Counted from the stretch's first letter, positions 26,865-36,165 are shown. The stretch: 64,000 bases of DNA from Companilactobacillus baiquanensis (GCF_003946605.1 NZ_RHOQ01000001.1:558001-622000), one strand, 5' to 3'. The notes: generated from the sequence alone by a model not told the origin. Numbers and translations are program-made.

Positions 26865-27743
26865 ATGGAATTACGCCTAATCAATTATTTTATCGCTGTT
26901 GCCAATGAAGGAAACATCTCTAATGCAGCCAAAGTTCTGCACATTTCACAACCAGCACTATCTAAACAAATGTCTGAATTAGAAACCGAATTGGACACAA
27001 AGTTATTTATTAGAACCAATCGCAAAATTCAATTAACCGATCAAGGTCAATACTTTTTAAAACATTCTCGGGAAATTGTTTCTCTAGTGGATAAAACCAT
27101 TAACAACATAAATGACAGCACAGAGATCCAAGGAGATATTTATATCGGTGGTGGTGAAACACAAACCTTTAAAATGGTCGCAAAAACCATGCAAAATCTA
27201 TTAAAAAAACATCCCAAAGTAAAATTTCGTTTATTCAGCGGTAATGCTGACGATATTTACTCTAAGATGTCGAATGGTTTATTAGATTTCTCAATATTGA
27301 TCGAACCATTTGAGACTAAAGATTATGATTACTTAAAACTTCCTTTTATTGATCAATGGGGAGTTTTGATGAGTCGAGATTCACCATTAGCCACCAAAAA
27401 ATTTCTCACACCCGATGATTTGAAAGACAAACCTTTGATGATGTCCAATCAAACATCCGTACAAAATATTTTTAATACATGGTTTGGTCAATCCACAGAA
27501 AATTTAAACATTATCAGCACTTATAACTTGATAACTAATCCTTCAAAAATGGTTGCTCAAGGACTAGGATATGCTTTTACTTTTGAAGGATTGATAACTC
27601 CTTCTGAAGAAAACGGACTAGAATTCGTGCCTTTAAAACCAGACCTATTAGTTAACTTAGACTTAGTTTGGAATAAAAATCCCCATTTTTCAAAAGCGGC
27701 TAAAGCTTTCTTGGAGCAATTTAGAGAAGATTGGCAGATTTAA
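26865..27743 (+). CDS. LysR family transcriptional regulator
   Basis: A 292-aa regulator: an N-terminal winged helix-turn-helix (LRLINYFIAVANEGNISNAA, then LHISQPALSKQMSELE), a linker helix and a C-terminal effector-binding domain beginning near residue 88 (GDIYIGGGETQTFKMVAKTM). The start is ATG 26865 with TGGAGGAAATT; an ATG 12 nt earlier lies in front of that ribosome site. It is divergent from the SDR-acetyltransferase pair and overlaps the convergent NAD(P)-binding gene by 4 nt. The effector is unknown. Confidence 0.92.
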   Translation: MELRLINYFIAVANEGNISNAAKVLHISQPALSKQMSELETELDTKLFIRTNRKIQLTDQGQYFLKHSREIVSLVDKTINNINDSTEIQGDIYIGGGETQTFKMVAKTMQNLLKKHPKVKFRLFSGNADDIYSKMSNGLLDFSILIEPFETKDYDYLKLPFIDQWGVLMSRDSPLATKKFLTPDDLKDKPLMMSNQTSVQNIFNTWFGQSTENLNIISTYNLITNPSKMVAQGLGYAFTFEGLITPSEENGLEFVPLKPDLLVNLDLVWNKNPHFSKAAKAFLEQFREDWQI

Positions 27744-28363
27744 ATTTCAGCCAAAGCATCAGCAATATTCTTTGATCCTGAACCCATAAGAATAACTTTC
27801 TTGATCGTATTATTATTATCAATTAATTCTGCCAAAACCTCTGCCACATCAGAAATAGAGTTTTCAGATAATTCTGTTAATTGAAAATCAGCTTTTCCCG
27901 TTGCTGGAGTTTCCGTTAGTGCACTAGGTTGTAAAATCGTATAATCCAAATCAGTATTATTGATCAGCCATGAATCTGAATAAAATTTAGCAACATTATA
28001 ATCAGGAATATCTTTTAAATAACCTTCATCCCAACGAGACTGATCCAAAGCATATGTTGAACTCAATTGAATGAATCTCTTAATTCCGACTTTTTCTGCG
28101 GCCATCATCACTTTAACAGCCCCATTCAAATCCGTTTGAAGCAGATCCTTGCCACGTGATCCGGCCACAAAATAAATTACGTCAAATCCATTTACTAATT
28201 TGGCAATTTCAGTAACAGAAGAATGTAAATCCAATTTAAACGAATTTTTAATATCCAATTTTTTACTATTATAAGTTCCAGTAACCTCATGTCCAGATTT
28301 TTCTAATTTGTTTACTAAAAGTGAACCTACACGTCCACTTGCACCAACTACTAAGATTTTCAT
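27740..28363 (-). CDS. NAD(P)-binding Rossmann-fold protein (atypical SDR)
   Basis: A 207-aa protein with an N-terminal dinucleotide-binding motif KILVVGASGRVGSLLVNKL and the strand ending VIYFVAGSRGKDL. IQLSSTYALDQS occupies the active-site region, where a YxxxK is replaced by YNVAKFYSDSWL. It resembles the YwnB/NmrA-like group, which contains quinone or flavin reductases and regulators. The start is ATG 28363 after AAAGGAGG, 14 nt downstream of the nitroreductase, so the two form an operon. Confidence 0.85.
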   Translation of the reverse strand: MKILVVGASGRVGSLLVNKLEKSGHEVTGTYNSKKLDIKNSFKLDLHSSVTEIAKLVNGFDVIYFVAGSRGKDLLQTDLNGAVKVMMAAEKVGIKRFIQLSSTYALDQSRWDEGYLKDIPDYNVAKFYSDSWLINNTDLDYTILQPSALTETPATGKADFQLTELSENSISDVAEVLAELIDNNNTIKKVILMGSGSKNIADALAEI

Positions 28364-28377
28364 AATTAAATCCTCCT

Positions 28378-29034
28378 TTAATCTAAAATTGTTAAAATAC
28401 TGTCGGTATCGACCCTACCGGCTCTAAAATCATTGATCTTGCTTGTTTTTTCATGACCTAAGGCAATACCCATTAATAATTTCTCACTCGATTCCAAGTT
28501 CAAAAGCTTTCTTGTTTCATCAGGGTATCTGACAAGTTCATATGCTGGTATTGATTGAATATCATTATTAGCGGCGCTCAACATCAATGTCTGAGAAAAA
28601 GCTCCAAGATCAAATATTTCCCAATCATTTATTGGTTCTGAGACAACCAGATATATTAATGCCGATGCGTAAAATAAGTGAGATTGTACATCTGCATAAT
28701 CTGTTTGTGGCAAACCATTTTTATTCAAATGATTGAAAAAATTTGTGTTCCAACCACCAATATTTTCACGAGCATTATCAGCCCACTCTGTTCGATGGGC
28801 TGTTTCCATATCTGAATTACCAGGAATGCCTTGTCTACTTAATTTCAAATGATTTTCTTTGATCTCATTTAAAGTATTACCCGTGGCAATAATTACTTTC
28901 CATGGTTGTGAATTTGCCCAAGATGGAGCTTTTTGAGCATCTAAAATAATTTTCTTTAAAACATCTTCGTCAATCTTTTCATCATTAAATTTTCTTGTAG
29001 AATGACGATTATTGAGTACATCTTCAAACTTCAT
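28378..29034 (-). CDS. Nitroreductase family protein
   Basis: FMN-dependent oxidoreductase, 218 aa. The N-terminal FMN phosphate-binding motif is NNRHSTRKF; the flavin-contact segment APSWANSQPWKVIIA and the C-terminal QSIPAYELVRYPDETR with MGIALGHE are as in the family. The start is ATG 29034 after AGAGGTATAG; an earlier TTG/ATG-like extension of 7 codons is less likely. It is divergent from the PucR-type regulator at 29169, which may control it. The reducible substrate is unknown. Confidence 0.9.
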   Translation of the reverse strand: MKFEDVLNNRHSTRKFNDEKIDEDVLKKIILDAQKAPSWANSQPWKVIIATGNTLNEIKENHLKLSRQGIPGNSDMETAHRTEWADNARENIGGWNTNFFNHLNKNGLPQTDYADVQSHLFYASALIYLVVSEPINDWEIFDLGAFSQTLMLSAANNDIQSIPAYELVRYPDETRKLLNLESSEKLLMGIALGHEKTSKINDFRAGRVDTDSILTILD

Positions 29035-29168
29035 TTCTATACCTCTACTTATCATTGACTACTCATGAGTACATGTGCAACTATAACATCAGGAATATTC
29101 AATGAACAACTTGCATTGTGCACATAGTTTCATTGTTAAAGTGTTCATAATGCACACCGGAGGAAAAT

Positions 29169-30245
29169 ATGCTAGAACAAGATTTTTTACTACAAGCAGT
29201 CAAGTGTACTACCATCGATCAAATCACAAACCTTATTGGAAATTTTTTAGAACAAGATGTTTTTATCATAAATGACAAGAATATTTTAATAAGTTCTAAT
29301 ATTAAAAATATTCCTCAAATTCAAACGAATTGGTTAGAAGATAAAACTAAAAAGCAAAGTTTTTTCTATCAGCGAAAAGAATATATTCGTAATACCATCA
29401 ATACATTTTCATTAAACACTTGGTATTTATTCGTTGCTCAATCTAAAGCCTATCCATTGATAAATGATCAGCTCAATTTGGCCCTTAAAATCATTAATAG
29501 TTTTAACGAACGCTATTCAGCTAATCCTGATCAAAGCGAATTAAATACACTTTTTTCTAAATTACTTCAAAATGATTCAAACCTCGATACTAACGCTTTT
29601 TCAAATCTTTTTCCTGATAAAGTTATTTGTCTAACTGCCATGACAAATAATGGCAGCAATCAACAAGAATTTATTAAACAAATGCAGAAATTAGTCTCAC
29701 CCATGCCAATCACAGAAGATAGTGAGCAAAACCTAGTTACTATAATTGAGGAAAATACTTTAAGCAAGATATCTAAGCAGCTCAAAAAACTGGGTAAAGA
29801 ATTCAAGCACTATTATTTTGTTTCAGAACCATATCAAAATGTCGCTAGAACACCAGATTTTTTGGAATTATGTAAACAATCATCAGAAATTGCAGATAAA
29901 ATGTGTACCACTGAAGTGATGAATTCAACTCAAAAATATAATATCTATGTCATTTTAAGCAACATTCAAAATATAGATCTTTTAAAAAATACAATGTGTA
30001 CACAACTTTTATTTTTGAGGAACTATGATCGTAAAAATAATACTGATTTATTTGAAACACTTTATGAATATATAGAATCAGACTGTAAACTCAATACTGC
30101 CGCTGAAAAATTGCATTTACATCGAAATAGTCTCTCCAAACGATTAAAAAAAGTGGATGATTTACTATCGATCCATTATGAAGATCCCAACAAAACTTTT
30201 GGTCTACGACTCAGCTATCGTATCTTTAATTTTTTAAATATTTAA
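29169..30245 (+). CDS. PucR/CdaR-type transcriptional regulator
   Basis: A 358-aa regulator. The C-terminus carries the PucR-type helix-turn-helix (LFETLYEYIESDCKLNTAAEKLHLHRNSLSKRLKKV, read in pieces), where a long helix precedes the HTH. The N-terminal 100 residues resemble a GAF/PAS-like sensory region (LEQDVFIINDKNILISSN). A middle region without clear motif links them. The ATG follows CCGGAGG. By orientation it may control the divergent nitroreductase operon or the convergent YjeM-like permease. Ligand unknown. Confidence 0.82.
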   Translation: MLEQDFLLQAVKCTTIDQITNLIGNFLEQDVFIINDKNILISSNIKNIPQIQTNWLEDKTKKQSFFYQRKEYIRNTINTFSLNTWYLFVAQSKAYPLINDQLNLALKIINSFNERYSANPDQSELNTLFSKLLQNDSNLDTNAFSNLFPDKVICLTAMTNNGSNQQEFIKQMQKLVSPMPITEDSEQNLVTIIEENTLSKISKQLKKLGKEFKHYYFVSEPYQNVARTPDFLELCKQSSEIADKMCTTEVMNSTQKYNIYVILSNIQNIDLLKNTMCTQLLFLRNYDRKNNTDLFETLYEYIESDCKLNTAAEKLHLHRNSLSKRLKKVDDLLSIHYEDPNKTFGLRLSYRIFNFLNI

Positions 30246-30289
30246 TAAAAAAACGATACCCGCATTTTTTTGCGAATATCGTTTTTTTT
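30246..30289. terminator. Bidirectional intrinsic terminator
   Basis: An 18-nt arm (30247-30264) pairs with 30271-30288 with two mismatches, around a T-rich loop. It stops the PucR-type gene and the convergent permease gene. Confidence 0.85.
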
Positions 30290-31793
30290 ACATTGCACGC
30301 TTCTTTTTATGTGAATATTTTCCATAAAGAATTAAAGCAATAATACCAAATAATACTGGTCCAATAATAGTCCAAAAAGCATCCATATATGCGTGTTCTA
30401 GGATTGGCTCGATCAAAGTAAAGATTACCGCGAAGGTAATAACAAATAATACTCCGATCGTTGTGATCCACATCCAAGGTTTATTCTTGTAGAAAGAATA
30501 AGGTTTTTCAATTTTATCATTCAAATTAAAGAATGGATAAGCACCGACTAAAAATAGATATGGCACGGTCGCTGAAACATTAGCCATCAGTGTCAAAACA
30601 TTATAGAGTGCTTTAGCATTTCTACCACCAAAATCAACTAGAATAATAACGATCGCAACAAAAATAGCTTGAACCCACATTGCATTGGCAGGCATACCAT
30701 TCTTATTTACTTTTGTAATACGTTCTGGCCAGAAATCTTTTGGTGTTCCCAAAATAAATGATTTGATCGGTGAATAGATCAAAACAAAGAATGAACCCAA
30801 GTACAGGATAAACATATCTAATCCTGTAAAACGGGCCATCCATTCACCAACAGTAACGGCAGCAGCGCTGCTAAGTCCGATGTGTTGACCAAAAGTATAT
30901 CCTAAATTGCTCATCATAACATAAGTAATATTACCTAGGTTAACACCGTCCTTACCAATAATTGCATGCCAGTTTGTACTAACTCCCCACAAGAGGATCG
31001 TTAATGAATAAAGTACGGCAATAATTACAGCAGAAATCAAAACACCACGTGGAAAATCACGCTTAGGGTTTTTCATACTATCTGTAACACCACCCATTGA
31101 CTCCATACCACCATAAGCAAAGATAGCATAGACAACGAATGAAACCATACCAACAGGTGAAGCAAAAGCTTGATTTGCCGAGTGAATAAAGGTACTAAAG
31201 CCATGTATTGGTTCAGCTGTATGGAATCCAGAAAGAAAAATCATACTAATACTTAAAACTAAAAATAAGACATTCAATACGATCATCATAGTTCCACCAA
31301 ATGATGAAATTTTTGAGATCTTATCAACACCTTGAGTAGCCGTAAAGGTAATAACTAAAATCCAAAATACAGCCAAAATACCAATAACTTGATTAGAATT
31401 CAAACCAAACAGATGCCAAGTTTGAGTAACATCATGTCCCGCAAAAAATGTAGATAATGGGATCCACACTTTTGAAGATGTCGAAACTAACCAAACTTCC
31501 CAAGAAGCAAGCCAAATGAACGTTCCTGTAAAGGCGATCCGAGGGCCAACTGCTCCTTCAATCCAAGAATAGATTCCACCTTGGGCTTCGTTAAAAGCAG
31601 AACCATATTCCGCCATCATAAAACCTACCGGTAAAAAGAAGAATACGGCCGCAAAAACGTACCATATAATACTGGCTAACCCCATCTGTTCATATGCCAC
31701 TGTGGTATTAGCAAATCCATAAACCGACGTGAAGATCATCATTATTAAAGCAAATAATGTAATGGTCTTTTTTGTCGAACTACTATCATTCAT
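30288..31793 (-). CDS. APC-family amino acid transporter (YjeM/GadC-like)
   Basis: A 501-aa polytopic membrane protein with about 12 helices. The N-terminus (FALIMMIFTSVYGFANTTVA) and the segment MMAEYGSAFNEAQGGIYSW match the glutamate/GABA-antiporter subfamily, closest to YjeM. The broken helix 6 region reads AIFAYGGMESMGGVTDSMKN. The C-terminus ends in a basic KYSHKKKRAM. The gene is immediately downstream of the C69 dipeptidase on the same strand, which suggests peptide-derived amino acid exchange. Substrate not determined. Confidence 0.87.
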   Translation of the reverse strand: MNDSSSTKKTITLFALIMMIFTSVYGFANTTVAYEQMGLASIIWYVFAAVFFFLPVGFMMAEYGSAFNEAQGGIYSWIEGAVGPRIAFTGTFIWLASWEVWLVSTSSKVWIPLSTFFAGHDVTQTWHLFGLNSNQVIGILAVFWILVITFTATQGVDKISKISSFGGTMMIVLNVLFLVLSISMIFLSGFHTAEPIHGFSTFIHSANQAFASPVGMVSFVVYAIFAYGGMESMGGVTDSMKNPKRDFPRGVLISAVIIAVLYSLTILLWGVSTNWHAIIGKDGVNLGNITYVMMSNLGYTFGQHIGLSSAAAVTVGEWMARFTGLDMFILYLGSFFVLIYSPIKSFILGTPKDFWPERITKVNKNGMPANAMWVQAIFVAIVIILVDFGGRNAKALYNVLTLMANVSATVPYLFLVGAYPFFNLNDKIEKPYSFYKNKPWMWITTIGVLFVITFAVIFTLIEPILEHAYMDAFWTIIGPVLFGIIALILYGKYSHKKKRAM

Positions 31794-31830
31794 AGTAAAA
31801 CAATCCCCTTATTAAATTTTCAATGTGCAA

Positions 31831-33261
31831 TTACAAATTGCTATCATGCTTGAAGTTTAAGGGTGAAAAATCAGTCGAGTCCGTAATTAATTGGGCGATC
31901 AATTCTTTAAAACCATCTAATGCTGTATCGGATAGTTGGAATGATGCGTCTGTCAAAAATTGTGGTAATTCTTCAGCATCCTTGCTTAAAGCTTTCATAT
32001 CAAAATCACGTAACATTTTGCGTAAAGTAATATTGATATCTTTTTGTTTTTCTTGATACATTTTTCCAAATTCAGAATAATGACCATCTAGCAAAATACC
32101 AGCCAATTTATAAGTCCAATAGGCAGACTTACTGTCATATGGTAATCCACCGAGTTTATATTCTTTTGGTGTATCAGTCATTCCTAAATAGAAAGGTACA
32201 TAGATACTTTGTGAAGCTACTCCCATAGCTAACCAATGGATACACGAAATATCAACATCCATGTCAGGTCTGATTTGCAGAACATGTGATTCTTGCGTTT
32301 TAGCTAGACTAACAGGACGATATTTTTTACTGTTTTTTCCATTCTTCAAAGGATCAAATTCAGTTTTTTGATAATGTGAAGATAAATAATCTTGTGCATC
32401 ATCAACACTCAATAATCGATCAGCTTGTTTGATAAAGGATAGATCTTCACTTTCAGGGCTCTCCTCAGACTCTCCAGAAAGAAATTGCTGTCCCCACCAA
32501 ACACGTGGCGTATTGTAAACTTCATCTGATTCATCATGTGTACCAAATATTTTTCTAAAATTAAATCCTTTAGCCGCAGGATTTAAATTATTATCGTTAA
32601 CAAATTCAATAATATCTTCTCGATAAATAAAGTCATTACGGTTATTAAAATCTATCTCTTGGATAGCCAATTGATTGGCAACAACAGCATAACTATCATC
32701 AGGAATACGCTGTGCCACCCAATAATGGCCTGATCCATTTTCAAAATACCAAACTTCATTTTTATCAGAAAAAATAATTCCATTTGTCTCACATGTACCA
32801 TATTTTTCAATTATTTCACCAAGACGTAAAACACCTTCTCTAGCAGTCTTGATATATGGTAAGACAACTGTGACCATTGCTTCTTCGCCAATACCATCTT
32901 TTACTAATGGATCAGCACCTAATACTTGTTGATTTGAATATGCACTTTCAGTTGCACTCATCGCCACACCGTATTCATTAAAGCCATCTTCTTCAAATAG
33001 ACCTTCTTTAAAAGTCCACTCGGGTGTAGAAGTATACTTATAGCGAATTTGTGGTAAGTCCATTTGAAAACCATTAGCTTTAGAAACGAACTTTTGAGTC
33101 TCGGGAAACTCAACATGCTCATTTACAACAAAATGTTTTGGCCACGATGCCTGTGAATCTTCATTACGACCCACAATTGTTGACCCATCAATTGTTGCTT
33201 TTTTTCCAATTAAAATACTTGTACAAGCTGACAAAGTATTTTTGTTATATTCTAAAGACAT
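31831..33261 (-). CDS. C69 family dipeptidase
   Basis: Ntn-hydrolase peptidase that cleaves dipeptides in the cytoplasm, 476 aa. The catalytic Cys, exposed after removal of the short leader SLEYNKNTLSA, is Cys13 in CTSILIGKKATIDGSTIVGRN. NED follows in RNEDSQASWP as in PepD/PepDA of lactobacilli. Downstream motifs are YGVAMSATES and ENGSGHYWVAQRIPDD. It belongs to the group YbjQ-dipeptidase-permease on one strand, which would feed amino acids into the YjeM-like antiporter. Confidence 0.92.
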   Translation of the reverse strand: MSLEYNKNTLSACTSILIGKKATIDGSTIVGRNEDSQASWPKHFVVNEHVEFPETQKFVSKANGFQMDLPQIRYKYTSTPEWTFKEGLFEEDGFNEYGVAMSATESAYSNQQVLGADPLVKDGIGEEAMVTVVLPYIKTAREGVLRLGEIIEKYGTCETNGIIFSDKNEVWYFENGSGHYWVAQRIPDDSYAVVANQLAIQEIDFNNRNDFIYREDIIEFVNDNNLNPAAKGFNFRKIFGTHDESDEVYNTPRVWWGQQFLSGESEESPESEDLSFIKQADRLLSVDDAQDYLSSHYQKTEFDPLKNGKNSKKYRPVSLAKTQESHVLQIRPDMDVDISCIHWLAMGVASQSIYVPFYLGMTDTPKEYKLGGLPYDSKSAYWTYKLAGILLDGHYSEFGKMYQEKQKDINITLRKMLRDFDMKALSKDAEELPQFLTDASFQLSDTALDGFKELIAQLITDSTDFSPLNFKHDSNL

Positions 33262-33270
33262 AATTTCACC

Positions 33271-33597
33271 TTACTTAAATTTTACGGCGGTACCATATGC
33301 AGCCACCGTTTCCATATCTTGACTAATTGAGTCAGAATCAAATCTCATCATTACAACTGCATCTGCACCCATCTTAACAGCATTCTCACGCATACGATCG
33401 ATAGCAATGTCACGGGCTTCAGATAGCAATTCAGTATAAGCCTTGATTTCACCACCAACTAAGTTTTTAAGACCAGCTCCAATGTTTTTAACAACATTCT
33501 TAGACTGTGTCGTTATTCCAAAAACTTCGCCAATGATTTCATATTCAACACCAGGTATATGTTCAGTTGTGCTTACTAAAATCTCACTTTTTTCCAT
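33271..33597 (-). CDS. YbjQ/UPF0145 heavy-metal-binding-like protein
   Basis: A 108-aa protein of the UPF0145 (YbjQ) family. Family hallmarks are [21 protein letters not shown] at the start and the middle-to-end segment [20 protein letters not shown]. It forms a pentameric ring in known structures; the function is unclear. The start is ATG 33597 after AGGTGAACAA. It is first of the three-gene group with the C69 dipeptidase and permease. Confidence 0.9.
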   Translation of the reverse strand: MEKSEILVSTTEHIPGVEYEIIGEVFGITTQSKNVVKNIGAGLKNLVGGEIKAYTELLSEARDIAIDRMRENAVKMGADAVVMMRFDSDSISQDMETVAAYGTAVKFK

Positions 33598-33681
33598 TTG
33601 TTCACCTCACAATTTATTTATTGATCACTCCTGATATATAAGATAACATATTAAGAATAATAATTTATGTATATTTTGAAC

Positions 33682-33710
33682 TTGACACAAGGACAATCTT
33701 TTTATAGAAT
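33682..33710 (+). promoter_or_regulatory. Strong sigma-A promoter of tRNA-Gln
   Basis: Perfect -35 TTGACA (33682-33687), 17-bp spacer and -10 TAGAAT (33705-33710), ending 11 bp before the tRNA 5' end. Confidence 0.88.
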
Positions 33711-33721
33711 TTTACTGTTAG

Positions 33722-33793
33722 TGGGCAATCGCCAAACGGTAAGGCCACGGACTCTGAATCCGTAATTTGTAGGTTCGAACCCTACTTGCCCAA
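33722..33793 (+). tRNA. tRNA-Gln (anticodon CTG)
   Basis: A 72-nt cloverleaf with acceptor stem TGGGCAA/TTGCCCA. The anticodon stem is ACGGA/TCCGT with loop CTCTGAA (anticodon CTG, codon CAG), and the T arm contains GTAGGTTCGAACCCTAC. CCA is not encoded. The 3' flank looks like a former phage attachment region, and the accessory genes to 38.8 kb begin here. Confidence 0.93.
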
Positions 33794-33910
33794 TCGATAC
33801 ACTTCAATGAAGTTCAATAGGCTTCAAAACGTTGATTTAAACGCATTCTTGGTTTTTATAGTTTCAACCAAAATCAAACAAATCGGGCCCTAAACCGGGC
33901 CCTAAAATTG
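33794..33910. other. Non-coding flank of tRNA-Gln, possible att/integrase-end remnant
   Basis: No gene is seen. It contains the partial dyad TTGGTTTTTA...TTTCAACCAA near 33852-33873 and two tandem 12-bp units with GGGCCCTAAA (about 33885-33907). This arrangement resembles sequence often left next to tRNA sites used by lactobacillus phages. Weak evidence. Confidence 0.35.
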
Positions 33911-33916
33911 AATAAT

Positions 33917-33968
33917 AAAAAATAATGTCTCTTAATCACAAGACTTGTGGTAAGAGGCATTATTTTTA
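33917..33968. terminator. Strong bidirectional hairpin terminator
   Basis: AATAATG (33921-33927) pairs with CATTATT (33959-33965), with further inner pairing of CTCTTA/TAAGAG and CACAAG/TTGTG, and poly-A/poly-T flanks. From here to 34227 no gene is visible, only AT-rich sequence. Confidence 0.8.
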
Positions 33969-34227
33969 TTGTCCAAAGTTGGAGAACAGATTTTTTTAAT
34001 ATTGTAAGCAGGCTTAAAAGTAATTGGCTACATAATAGAGATTAAATATCCAGGCTTAGGTAATGATAAAAAGTAATAAGATAAGCCTATTACTTTGTGT
34101 ATAATAATTATAGTGTGATTTTAATTTTAAATATTATAAAAACATTCATATTATTTTCAACAACACTATATGGATATGTGGGACTCATAATTAGAAATAA
34201 AATAAATGGTTATTATAAATAAAGAGT

Positions 34228-34273
34228 ATGTCCAAATACCGAAGACATTAAAAGCTGATAGTTACCGGGGGGA
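34228..34273 (+). promoter_or_regulatory. 5' leader element shared with the lipoprotein gene, copy B
   Basis: TATGTCCAAA...AAAAGCTGAT followed by GGGGGG, aligned without gaps to the block at 14424-14466 (about 28 of the first 33 positions identical), directly upstream of the zinc-ribbon/Ltp gene. Confidence 0.5.
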
Positions 34274-34280
34274 AACTAAG

Positions 34281-35426
34281 ATGCCAAAGTATAAATTCTG
34301 TATTAAATGTGGGAAAAAACTAGTATTAGAAGCTGAATTTTGTCCATATTGTGGTACAAAACAGCCCAAAATCAACGAATCAGATAAGGAATATTCCAAT
34401 AACATTGATAATCACAAGGAAACTGTTGACGATTCAACAATAAATATATTAGATAAAAAAAATAAGTCCATTCAGCAAGAAAAATTAAAATCTACAAAAG
34501 AAAATTATGAAGATATAAGAACTAATCCCAGCAAATCAAATATACAAAACTATCCTAAACCAACAGATGAACAATCTAATATAGATCAAATCAAAAATAA
34601 AGAGATTAAAAATTCACAACAAAGAAGTAATCGCTCCAGTTCAAACAACACTAATCAATCAAATCGAAATAAATGGTTAGTTATTATTTCTTGTCTAGTC
34701 GTATTATTTGCAATTATTTTTGGAATTGCTAGCTGTAATAAGGATTCTACTGAACCACCTAAGTTAGAATTAAATGCAACTTCTGTCAAAATAACCGGCA
34801 ATAACACAACTGGAAAAGTAAGTGGTAAAACATCACCCAATACTAAGGTAGTAGCCAAAGACGTCGATGATATTTCAGATGACATAAATGTTAAATCAGA
34901 CAAAAATGGTAAGTTTACCCTTACAAAAATGGACGATGATACTACATATAAAGTTCAAGCAAAAAATGAGTATGGTAAATCTCAAATAAAAAAAGTAAAA
35001 GTAGGTGACATATCCGACGATGATGATTCATGGGATTCTTCAGATGATGATTCTTATAGTGATGAAGATTCGAGTGATGAAGATTCGAGTGATGAAGATT
35101 CGAGTGACTCATCAGAAAAAGTAAGTTCTGAATATAAGGCAGCTTTAAGGTCTGCAAAAGACTATTCGGATACAATGCACATGTCAAAATCTGGGTTGTA
35201 TGATCAACTTACTTCAGATGCCGGAGAAGGATTCCCAGCAGATGCTGCTCAATACGCAATTGATAACGTCAAAGCAGACTGGAATAAGAATGCTTTAGAA
35301 ACAGCCAAAACGTATCGTGATGATATGTCTATGTCCGATAACGATATATACGATCAATTAACATCTACTGACGGTGAAGGATTTACATCAGATCAAGCAA
35401 ATTATGCAATTCAAAATTTAGATTAA
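34281..35426 (+). CDS. Zinc-ribbon membrane protein with Ig-like domain and two C-terminal Ltp repeats
   Basis: A 381-aa protein. Residues 1-30 form a four-Cys zinc ribbon (FCIKCGKKL, FCPYCGTKQ). A polar Asn/Gln/Lys linker runs to about 130. One membrane helix follows (WLVIISCLVVLFAIIFGIAS), then an Ig-like carbohydrate/adhesion-type domain (LNATSVKITGNNTTGKVSG), an acidic SDEDS repeat and two Ltp-type (host cell surface-exposed lipoprotein) repeats, SAKDYSDTMHMSKSGLYDQL and TAKTYRDDMSMSDNDIYDQL. Ltp of phage TP-J34 blocks phage DNA entry, so a superinfection-exclusion role is possible. The start is ATG 34281 after GGGGGGAAAC; upstream codons to 34206 fall in the leader. Confidence 0.82.
   Translation: MPKYKFCIKCGKKLVLEAEFCPYCGTKQPKINESDKEYSNNIDNHKETVDDSTINILDKKNKSIQQEKLKSTKENYEDIRTNPSKSNIQNYPKPTDEQSNIDQIKNKEIKNSQQRSNRSSSNNTNQSNRNKWLVIISCLVVLFAIIFGIASCNKDSTEPPKLELNATSVKITGNNTTGKVSGKTSPNTKVVAKDVDDISDDINVKSDKNGKFTLTKMDDDTTYKVQAKNEYGKSQIKKVKVGDISDDDDSWDSSDDDSYSDEDSSDEDSSDEDSSDSSEKVSSEYKAALRSAKDYSDTMHMSKSGLYDQLTSDAGEGFPADAAQYAIDNVKADWNKNALETAKTYRDDMSMSDNDIYDQLTSTDGEGFTSDQANYAIQNLD
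35058..35102 (+). repeat. Three tandem 15-bp coding repeats
   Basis: Three identical copies of AGTGATGAAGATTCG encode SDEDS units in the linker of the Ltp-domain protein. Such perfect copies suggest recent slippage and length variation among strains. Confidence 0.9.
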
Positions 35427-35470
35427 TAAATATTTTAAAAAACATAAAATATTTATAGGGGGATGTTTAA

Positions 35471-36022
35471 ATGTCAAAATATAGTTACTGTATAAAATGC
35501 GGTAAAGAATTGGCACCGGGGGCCACCTTTTGTCAGTATTGCGGAGCTAAACAAATTCAATTAGAAAATGACGATATCGAAATAAACAAAGCTAATGAGC
35601 CTGAAAATGTAACGTTTCCTAAAAAAAGAACAAAAACTGTAGAGAGCAAAAAAAACATTAGTCCAACAGTAAGATTAATTTTTGGAATAATATTTATAAT
35701 CGTCTCCGTTATGGCGCTATTCCAATCTTTTGGAGTTATGGCAGCCTACTCTATTGGTGGAAACTCCACAGGATCCGCATCTGGTGCTGCTGGTATTATT
35801 GTTTCATTAATAATGTTATCCTTAGGAATTATTTTAATTGCTACTAGAAAAAATAACTCTCAAGGATTAAAAATTACTATTTATATTCTAGGAATAATAT
35901 CAGCACTTATGGGATTTGGAATTTCATCACATTTTAGTGATATGTCAATTTATGGCATACTATTGATAGTTGGTACAATTCTATGCAATCTACCATTGGC
36001 AAGCCAATATGAAGATGATTAA
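35471..36022 (+). CDS. Zinc-ribbon membrane protein
   Basis: A 183-aa protein with an N-terminal four-Cys zinc ribbon (YCIKCGKELAPGATFCQYCG), a charged linker to about residue 65 and four hydrophobic segments (about 68-90, 98-120, 130-150, 155-172). The ribbon is paralogous to that of the preceding gene, 44 bp upstream, and the two are likely cotranscribed. A GGGGGGATG ribosome region precedes the ATG. Function unknown. Confidence 0.75.
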   Translation: MSKYSYCIKCGKELAPGATFCQYCGAKQIQLENDDIEINKANEPENVTFPKKRTKTVESKKNISPTVRLIFGIIFIIVSVMALFQSFGVMAAYSIGGNSTGSASGAAGIIVSLIMLSLGIILIATRKNNSQGLKITIYILGIISALMGFGISSHFSDMSIYGILLIVGTILCNLPLASQYEDD

Positions 36023-36165
36023 ATAGTATTATTGAATTAAATAACGGCACTATATATATCGAGATACGCAGTAAATATTCTTATTTTAAAATCTTGATTA
36101 ATTTGATCATAAGAAAAACTCTTTAGTTTGTATTTGTGTCCAAACCAAAGTGTCCACTTCATTGA

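Noticed and set aside
29056..29168. TGTGCA/TGCACA words between the nitroreductase and PucR-type genes as an operator
   Set aside because: The words occur at irregular spacing and do not form a clear dyad; too weak to annotate.
35058..35102. Regular short repeats considered as a CRISPR array
   Set aside because: Units are contiguous 15-bp copies in frame inside a gene, without spacers; no cas genes are in the window.
36046..36080. Possible third, degenerate copy of the dispersed repeat (ATCGAGATACGCAGTAAAT resembles ATCTCGAAATATGCAGCAT in the long copy)
   Set aside because: Only about 20 positions align and neither the central stem nor the conserved right flank is present.
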